The translations under genes were made by a program, and so were the position numbers. From Rubrobacter sp. (GTDB lineage: Bacteria > Actinomycetota > Rubrobacteria > Rubrobacterales > Rubrobacteraceae): a stretch of DNA of 20,641 nucleotides. Within the stretch, counting starts at the first letter, position 1, and every line of letters starts with the position of its first letter. The stretch lies in contig JADDPY010000002.1 in NCBI GenBank assembly GCA_016781635.1, forward strand, positions 8,958 through 29,598, given 5' to 3'. The notes under the pieces are model-generated. The model had not been told where the DNA came from, did no database searches, and saw nothing but the letters and a program-made list of their open reading frames with translations. Of the stretch, positions 15,918 to 20,641 are shown piece by piece.

Positions 15918-15985
15918 GCTCCGAATGCCCGGCACGGCGCTAGCCGACCTTCCGGGGCGAGCGGCAGGCGCTACGCGAACCCGCC

Positions 15986-16747
15986 TCAGTCGTCCGTTTC
16001 ACCCTCGTAGATGGCGAAGATTGCCCCCTGGGGGTCGCGCAGGACCGAGATCGTGCCGGCTCCTATATCAAGCGGACCAGCTAGAACCTCGCCCCCGAGA
16101 TCGCGCGCCTTCGCCATGGCGTCCTCGCAGGAGGTAACCGTGAAGTAGGCGAGCCAGTAAGGTGATCCACCGTTCTGGGACGGCATGATCCCGCCGTTCG
16201 AAGAGCCGAAGTTCTTGATGGTCACGTAAACGAGCTTGCCGTCCTCTTCTATCGGCTCCATCTCCCAGCCCAACAGCGCGGCGTAGAAGTCGGCGGCTGG
16301 CGAGGGGTATGACGTCTGAAGGTCGGTCCAGGTCAGGCACCCTGGGTCGTTGACCCGGCCCGCCCCGGCGTGTCCCTTCGGTTCCCAGATGCAGAGCACA
16401 GCGCCGCCCGGGTCGGCGAGCACCGCCATGCGGCCGGCCTCCATAACGTCGAAGGGCTCCTCGAACACGTCGGCGCCCAGTTTTTTCGCCTTTGCGACGG
16501 TCTCGTCCGCGCTCGCGACAGCGACATAATTGTTCCAGTGCCCGGGATGCTCGTCCTGCCGCATGATCGCCGCTACCTCATCGCCCTCGACATGACACAT
16601 CGTGTAGACGCCGCCACCCGGCAGCTCGCTGTCCTCGAACTCCCAACCGAAAAGTTCGCCGTAAAAGGCCCTGGCGCCGTCAACGTCGCTCGTCGACAGG
16701 TCCACCCAGCAGAAGGTCCCCGGCGTGTAATGCTCCCTCTTGCCCAT
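15986..16747 (-). CDS. VOC-family protein with two glyoxalase-like domains
   Basis: A 253-residue protein made of two vicinal-oxygen-chelate units (about residues 8-122 and 135-250), each starting with a beta strand and a helix of the AxxFYxxLxGWE type (ARAFYGELFGWEFE and AADFYAALLGWEMEP). Each ends with a strand carrying DPxGAxxxIxE (LADPGGAVLCIWE and LRDPQGAIFAIYE). This two-unit form is common in actinobacteria and often labelled glyoxalase or hydroxylase; the substrate is unknown. The ATG has a strong ribosome binding site (GGGGAGGAAAG directly upstream). It is convergent with the acetyltransferase ending at 15917. Confidence 0.92.
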   Translation of the reverse strand: MGKREHYTPGTFCWVDLSTSDVDGARAFYGELFGWEFEDSELPGGGVYTMCHVEGDEVAAIMRQDEHPGHWNNYVAVASADETVAKAKKLGADVFEEPFDVMEAGRMAVLADPGGAVLCIWEPKGHAGAGRVNDPGCLTWTDLQTSYPSPAADFYAALLGWEMEPIEEDGKLVYVTIKNFGSSNGGIMPSQNGGSPYWLAYFTVTSCEDAMAKARDLGGEVLAGPLDIGAGTISVLRDPQGAIFAIYEGETDD

Positions 16748-16881
16748 CTTTCCTCCCCGTCGATTTCCCGGTCGACAAAATCTCTACAGGAAGATTACGC
16801 AGGGAAGCCCGCGTCCCAAGTACCAGAGCTCATGGTTGGGGAAGTTATGCGGAGCGGGGAGGACCCGCAGCGTTTGGTAAA

Positions 16882-16900
16882 GGACGGCGGTTCGCCGTCC
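16882..16900 (-). terminator. Terminator-like hairpin after acetyltransferase gene
   Basis: On the minus strand GGACGGCG and CGCCGTCC pair perfectly over 8 bp around the loop AAC, 13 bases after the stop of the 16914-17426 gene. They are followed by TTTACC. The short T-run makes this a moderate call. It would separate that gene from the VOC gene downstream. Confidence 0.5.
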
Positions 16901-16913
16901 GGAGGCGGGAGGT

Positions 16914-17426
16914 CTAGAACTCCCTGACCTCGTAGACGGAGACCTCACGAAAGTCGAGGGTTTCGTAGAATTTGCGGGCGCGTTCGTTGCCCGCGGCGAC
17001 CTGGAGGGAGACGCCGTCGGCGCCCTTGTCGCGGGCCCACTCCGAGCAGGCGTCGACGAGAGTACGGCCTATGCCCCTGCTCCGATGCTCGTGGGTCACG
17101 TAGATGTCTTCGACGGCGGCCCAGGTTTTGGGTGAGAAGGCGGGGGAGCCTTCGCGGATCTCGCCGGAGAGGAAGCCCACGATTTCGCCAGCGTCTCCGG
17201 ATCCGTCCGGGATCTCGGCGACGAAGAGGCAGGAGTGAGAGCTCGAAGAGAGGTCGGCGAGAAAGCGGCGCATGATCTTCTCGGCTTCGGGGGAGGTGGA
17301 GTAGACGGGATCGTAAGCGGTGTGCTCCTCGGCGCTCCTGATCCAAAGCGCCGCCGCTGCCGCCGCATCGTCGCGCCGTCCCAGACGGACGACGTAGCGC
17401 CCGGCTATCTCGTGCCTCTCCTCCAT
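16914..17426 (-). CDS. GNAT-family N-acetyltransferase
   Basis: A 170-residue acetyl-CoA-dependent acetyltransferase with unknown substrate. The fold is complete: an N-terminal [18 protein letters not shown], a middle strand [11 protein letters not shown], the motif A strand [24 protein letters not shown] with RSRGIG as the CoA loop, and the C-terminal [19 protein letters not shown]. The ATG lacks a Shine-Dalgarno but has TAGGAT six bases upstream. It is divergent from the spermidine-synthase-like gene, with only 30 bases between start codons. Confidence 0.9.
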   Translation of the reverse strand: MEERHEIAGRYVVRLGRRDDAAAAAALWIRSAEEHTAYDPVYSTSPEAEKIMRRFLADLSSSSHSCLFVAEIPDGSGDAGEIVGFLSGEIREGSPAFSPKTWAAVEDIYVTHEHRSRGIGRTLVDACSEWARDKGADGVSLQVAAGNERARKFYETLDFREVSVYEVREF

Positions 17427-17432
17427 TTCGTA

Positions 17433-17438
17433 ATCCTA
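17433..17438 (-). promoter_or_regulatory. Candidate -10 box for leaderless acetyltransferase transcript
   Basis: TAGGAT on the minus strand ends six bases before the ATG at 17426. No clear -35 box is visible. It sits in the 30-base gap shared with the divergent promoter at 17444. Confidence 0.35.
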
Positions 17439-17443
17439 GCGGA

Positions 17444-17449
17444 TATACT
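17444..17449 (+). promoter_or_regulatory. Candidate -10 box for leaderless spermidine-synthase-like gene
   Basis: TATACT on the plus strand is seven bases before the GTG at 17457. No ribosome binding site and no clear -35 are seen. Its -35 region would fall within the start of the divergent acetyltransferase gene. Confidence 0.4.
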
Positions 17450-17456
17450 GGCTGCC

Positions 17457-19025
17457 GTGTCGGAGACGGGCCAATACTCGGGGGTGGGGTCGGAGGGGAA
17501 GCCGATAGGGCGTCTACCTCTCGTCCTGCTCGTGCTTGTGGCGGGGGCGACGACGCTCGCCGTCGAGATGGCGGCCAGTAGGCTTCTCGCGCCGTACTTC
17601 GGATCTTCTATCCTCGTCTGGGCCAACATCATCGGGCTCATCCTGATCTACCTGACCGCCGGCTACTACCTCGGCGGGCGCTACGCCGACCGCCACCCGA
17701 ACGGCCGGACGCTGACGAGCATCACGATTGCGGCCTCCGTCATCATCGCGATAACGCCGTTTATCGCCGGACCGATCATGTCCATAAGCGCCCGCTCCTT
17801 CGAGAGCCTTTCCGCCGGCGCATTTTTGGGTTCCTTCGCCGCTACCCTCCTGCTTTTCGCACCGAGCATCACGCTGCTCGGGATGGTCTCGCCGTTCGCT
17901 ATTCGGCTGGCCTTGCGTGACGTGGGAGAGGCCGGAGGAACGGCCGGGAACCTTTACGCGATCTCCACGCTGGGGAGCATCGCCGGCATCTTCCTCGCCG
18001 TGCTCCTGACCATCCCCGGCGTCGGCACCCGCGACACGTTCCTGCTCTTCGGGGCCGCGCTCGCGCTGGCGAGCATCCTGGCGGGGCGCCGGAGCCTTCT
18101 TCTACTCCTTCTGCCGCTCGTCATGCTGGCGGCGACGTTCCTGCCCAACCAGATCAAGCCGACACCCGGCCTCCTCTTCGAGGACGACTCCTTCTACCAG
18201 TACATCCGCGTCGTAGCGACGGAGCGCGACGAGAACGGCGAACCGCTGCCGGATAGCGAGCGTATCCTGCAACTGAACGAGGGCTGGTCCGTACACTCGG
18301 CGTACAAACCGGGTCGGCTCCTCTCCGAAAACTACTGGGACTACCCGCTCACCGTGCCGCTGCTCACCTCGCCAGAGCCGCCCCGAAACGCGCTCATTGT
18401 AGGGAGCGCCGCCGGGACGGTCTCCTCGGAGCTCTCGGATGTCTACGGGCCGATGGAGATAGACGGGGTCGAGATCGACGGCCGGGTAAACGAGGTTGGC
18501 TACAAGTACTTCAACATGGACCGCGAGGGGCTCAATACCCACGCCGCCGATGGCCGCTACTTTCTGCGCGGCCCGGAGGCGGACGACGCGTACGACCTCG
18601 TCGTGATCGACGCTTATCGTCAGCCGTACATCCCGTTTCACCTGACGACCGTCGAGTTTTTTGGGGAGGTCAAGGATCACCTCTCGGAGCGCGGGGTCGT
18701 GACGATCAACGTCGGACATACCCCTGGTGACCGGCGGGTGCCGGAGGCGATCGCGCGAACGATGGGCGAGGTCTACGGGCACGTCTACTCCTTCGACACC
18801 GGCGACTTCAACACGACCGTGGTCGCGACGAGCGAGGAGACCGGGGCCGAGGCGCTTCGGGCGAACCTCGACGAGGCCCCGGAGGTGGTTCGGCCGCTGG
18901 CGAGAGAGATCTCGGACGACATCGAGCCCACGAACGGCTCTGGTCCGGTCCTCACGGACGATCGGGCGCCGGTCGAGTGGATGACGGATTTGATGATCCT
19001 GGACTACGTCCGGGGCGATACCTAG
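17457..19025 (+). CDS. Integral membrane protein with spermidine synthase-like C-terminal domain
   Basis: A 522-residue fusion. Residues about 15-230 hold around seven membrane segments ([41 protein letters not shown] and others). Residues about 290-515 form a Rossmann-type domain of the spermidine synthase family ([58 protein letters not shown]). True spermidine synthases carry GGGDG in the first loop; here it is GSAAGT, so aminopropyl transfer is doubtful, although the acidic VEID and VVIDAY are kept. Proteins of this shape are common in actinobacteria and uncharacterised. GTG at 17457 was chosen because upstream sequence belongs to the divergent gene and a -10 box lies seven bases away. 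Confidence 0.87.
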   Translation: MSETGQYSGVGSEGKPIGRLPLVLLVLVAGATTLAVEMAASRLLAPYFGSSILVWANIIGLILIYLTAGYYLGGRYADRHPNGRTLTSITIAASVIIAITPFIAGPIMSISARSFESLSAGAFLGSFAATLLLFAPSITLLGMVSPFAIRLALRDVGEAGGTAGNLYAISTLGSIAGIFLAVLLTIPGVGTRDTFLLFGAALALASILAGRRSLLLLLLPLVMLAATFLPNQIKPTPGLLFEDDSFYQYIRVVATERDENGEPLPDSERILQLNEGWSVHSAYKPGRLLSENYWDYPLTVPLLTSPEPPRNALIVGSAAGTVSSELSDVYGPMEIDGVEIDGRVNEVGYKYFNMDREGLNTHAADGRYFLRGPEADDAYDLVVIDAYRQPYIPFHLTTVEFFGEVKDHLSERGVVTINVGHTPGDRRVPEAIARTMGEVYGHVYSFDTGDFNTTVVATSEETGAEALRANLDEAPEVVRPLAREISDDIEPTNGSGPVLTDDRAPVEWMTDLMILDYVRGDT

Positions 19026-19052
19026 AGCCGACGGCTCGGGAGGGGGAAGCAC

Positions 19053-19496
19053 GTGTCTTGGGCTCTTTCGGCCCTCGCCTTTGTGGCGGGGACTGCGATA
19101 ACGGTTCAGTTTGCGGTGAACGCCGAGCTCCGCAAAGCGGTGGGCGGCCCGGTCTCGGCCTCGGCCCTCTCGTTTCTAGTCGGGACGCTCGTCCTGTTCG
19201 CCGCCGTCGCTATAGCGCGCCAGACGCCCACCTCGCTCGCCTCCCTTTCGGGGGCGCCCTGGTGGGCGTGGGCAGGGGGGTTCCTCGGGGCGTTTTTCGT
19301 GTTCTCGTCCGTCTTGCTTACGCCGCGGCTCGGTGCTGCGGCTACCTTTGGATTTATCATCGCGGGGCAGATGCTCACCTCCATAGTCCTGGACCAGTTC
19401 GGCCTCCTCCACCTGCCGGTCCAGCCGGCAACGGCCCTCAGGCTCGTGGGCGCGGCCCTCGTGGTCTCGGGCGCATACCTCGTTCTTCGCTACTAA
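19053..19496 (+). CDS. Small DMT-superfamily transporter (YdcZ/DUF606 type)
   Basis: A 147-residue membrane protein with about five hydrophobic segments (ALSALAFVAGTAITVQFAVNAEL, SALSFLVGTLVLFAAVAIA, WWAWAGGFLGAFFVFSSVLL, AATFGFIIAGQMLTSIVLD, LRLVGAALVVSGAYLVLRY). The order and the NAELRKAVGGPVSASALSF block fit the DUF606/YdcZ family, half-size relatives of EamA drug/metabolite exporters. The GTG start has a strong purine-rich site GGGAGGGGG (19038-19046). It lies 27 bases after the upstream stop and is probably cotranscribed. The substrate is unknown. Confidence 0.88.
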   Translation: MSWALSALAFVAGTAITVQFAVNAELRKAVGGPVSASALSFLVGTLVLFAAVAIARQTPTSLASLSGAPWWAWAGGFLGAFFVFSSVLLTPRLGAAATFGFIIAGQMLTSIVLDQFGLLHLPVQPATALRLVGAALVVSGAYLVLRY

Positions 19497-19557
19497 TCCG
19501 GGCGGGCACAGGCTTTCCATCAAACATACGCTTTCTTCTACCTTATATTTTTACTCC

Positions 19558-19581
19558 CGAGGGGATAGAGTTATCGCCTCG
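19558..19581 (+). repeat. Inverted repeat in glmS leader
   Basis: CGAGG-GATA (19558-19567, one internal extra G) pairs with TATC-CCTCG (19572-19581) with a single G-G mismatch and a 4-base loop. No T-run follows. It may be the end of the upstream transcript, an operator or part of the leader RNA. Confidence 0.4.
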
Positions 19582-19689
19582 TTAATCACTTGCGGGAGGC
19601 TCACTAAAGAAAAACGCACTGATGGTCGATAACAGACGGGTAGGCAAGAAGGAACCCGTGAAAGTTTGGTAGGAGAAGCCGGAAGAAAG

Positions 19690-19860
19690 CAAAGCGCCAG
19701 GGCTCTCTGGAGGATGTATTGCCTCCCGGGGAGTTGACGAGGAAGACGTTCATCGAGTTTTTCGGCGGATGCGTCTCGGCATTCGGGCGGTCGATAGGGC
19801 GGCGGTAAATCCCGGCGGTGACGCCGGGGACAAAACGCCGATCCGAGCCCGGTAACAACA
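19690..19860 (+). ncRNA. glmS self-cleaving ribozyme/riboswitch
   Basis: Binds glucosamine-6-phosphate, the product of GlmS, as a cofactor and cuts its own message, lowering glmS expression. Conserved core elements appear in order: AAAGCGCC at the 5' end (expected cleavage between A19693 and G19694), the P1 hairpin (19703-19713 with 19722-19733), GTTGACGAGG (19733-19742), then CATCGAG and TTTTTCGGCGGATG with flanking AGACG/CGTCT pairing. The 3' pseudoknot-side domain follows with a perfect CCCGGCG-GTGA-CGCCGGG stem (19811-19828). It is located directly upstream of glmS, as expected. The outer boundaries are approximate. Recognition is from remembered consensus and context, not a covariance search. 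Confidence 0.93.
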
Positions 19861-19892
19861 TCTGGCTTTCTTTTCCTGTTTGCTTTGGGGTT

Positions 19893-19920
19893 CCCCGGAA
19901 GGGGCGTCTTCTGACGCCCC
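19893..19920 (+). promoter_or_regulatory. Alternative hairpins just upstream of glmS ribosome binding site
   Basis: CCCC-GGAA-GGGG (19893-19904, GNRA-type loop) and GGGGCGTC-TTCT-GACGCCCC (19901-19920, perfect 8 bp) share the GGGG at 19901-19904, so only one can form fully. The second ends 12 bases before the ribosome binding site. There is no T-run, so neither is a normal terminator. Confidence 0.5.
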
Positions 19921-19946
19921 GTGACGAGTGCTGGGAGGTGCTCTTT

Positions 19947-20641
19947 ATGTGTGGGATCGTGGGTTACGTTGGCGGGGAGCGGTGCGTAGAGGTGCTCATG
20001 GAGGGGTTGCGGAACCTCGAGTACCGGGGATATGACTCGGCCGGGCTGGCCTTGGCTGGGCCGGACGGGCTGCGGACGGCGAGGGAGGTAGGCCCCCTCA
20101 ATAACCTCGCGGGGATTGTCGAGCAGCGTGACGGTGACTTTTTCAGCATGCGCTCCGGGGTCGGGCACACGCGTTGGGCTACGCACGGGCGCCCGACCGA
20201 GGCGAACGCCCACCCCCACCTGGGTGGCGGGGCGCCGGTAGGCCCCGAGGTCGCGGTCGTGCACAACGGCATCGTCGAGAACCACGCGGAGCTTCGGGAT
20301 GAGCTCAAGGCCCGCGGTTTCGAGTTCAACTCCGAGACGGACACCGAGGTAATAGCGCACCTCCTGGGGGAGAAGGTCGCGGCGGGCACGTCTCTGAAGG
20401 AGGCGCTCATAGAGACGCTGGAGCGCCTGCAAGGTTCGTTCGCGGTGGCGGCAGTAAGCGCCGCGGAGCCGGAGACCGTTGTTGCCGCGCGGCACCAGAG
20501 CCCGCTTGTCGTGGGGCTTGGTGAAGGCGAAAACTTCCTTGCGAGCGCCGTTCAGGCCCTGCTCGGCTACACGCGCCGTTTCCTTTTCGTGGAGAACGGC
20601 GAGGTCGTGGTGCTCACCGGATCCTCTGTGGAGCTTTCGAC
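19947..20641 (+). CDS. glmS: Glutamine--fructose-6-phosphate aminotransferase, 3'-truncated by window edge
   Basis: Makes glucosamine-6-phosphate from fructose-6-phosphate and glutamine, the first step to UDP-GlcNAc for peptidoglycan. The 231 complete codons visible are the class II glutaminase domain. The catalytic Cys2 follows the initiator Met (MCGIVGYVG); LEYRGYDSAGLA, GVGHTRWATHGRPTEANAHPH, HNGIVEN and SETDTEVIAHLL are all present. The isomerase (SIS) domains lie beyond the window. The ATG at 19947 has GGGAGGTG six bases upstream. A ribozyme in the leader indicates feedback control by the product. Confidence 0.97.
   Translation, partial: MCGIVGYVGGERCVEVLMEGLRNLEYRGYDSAGLALAGPDGLRTAREVGPLNNLAGIVEQRDGDFFSMRSGVGHTRWATHGRPTEANAHPHLGGGAPVGPEVAVVHNGIVENHAELRDELKARGFEFNSETDTEVIAHLLGEKVAAGTSLKEALIETLERLQGSFAVAAVSAAEPETVVAARHQSPLVVGLGEGENFLASAVQALLGYTRRFLFVENGEVVVLTGSSVELS

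Larger units (their letters stand above)
19497..19946 (+). other. glmS 5' leader region
   Basis: About 450 bases with no protein gene. It holds a possible -10 box TATATT (19544-19549, no clear -35) and an inverted repeat at 19558-19581. The glmS ribozyme follows at about 19690-19860, then a T-rich stretch, two overlapping hairpins at 19893-19920 and the glmS ribosome binding site GGGAGGTG (19933-19940). Confidence 0.7.

Overview
The window is high-GC bacterial DNA carrying an actinobacterial-style heat-shock cassette (dnaK-grpE-dnaJ-hspR). It also has frequent TTG and GTG starts, several apparently leaderless genes, a lone pilT, an RNase HIII gene and a glmS gene behind what reads as a glmS self-cleaving ribozyme. 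Together these fit a deep-branching Actinomycetota lineage such as Rubrobacter. That placement is an inference from gene content and order, because no database search was possible.

Layout. 1-4092 (+): the 3' part of dnaK, then grpE, dnaJ, hspR and a zinc-finger membrane protein, tightly packed; a perfect 16-bp hairpin separates dnaK from grpE. 4093-6158: two visibly lower-GC stretches without convincing genes flank one DivIVA-like coiled-coil gene (5106-5675). 6159-7657 (-): an S-adenosylmethionine hydrolase gene whose stop overlaps the start of a membrane coiled-coil gene (ATGA). 7818-8366 (+): an AhpD-like gene whose CxxC motif has TGA in place of the second cysteine, followed at SECIS-like spacing by a hairpin. 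8416-10664 (-): a FemAB-type transferase and PilT. 10680-11362: non-coding, but with a good plus-strand terminator that serves no recognised gene. 11363-12958 (-): a three-part GT2-GtrA-GAF protein. 13042-15917 (+): acylphosphatase, RNase HIII, threonine aldolase and an acetyltransferase. 15986-17426 (-): a two-domain VOC protein and a second acetyltransferase. 17457-19496 (+): a membrane spermidine-synthase-like protein and a small YdcZ-type transporter. 19497-20641 (+): the glmS leader with ribozyme, then the start of glmS, which runs off the window.

How the genes work together. DnaK, GrpE and DnaJ form one chaperone machine, with HspR as its likely autoregulator. GlmS supplies glucosamine-6-phosphate, the cell-wall precursor that activates the ribozyme in its own leader. 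FemAB, the GT2-GtrA protein and GlmS all relate to the envelope, but they are not one operon. The two observations most worth testing are the candidate selenocysteine codon in the AhpD-like gene (8058-8060) and the glmS ribozyme (about 19690-19860).
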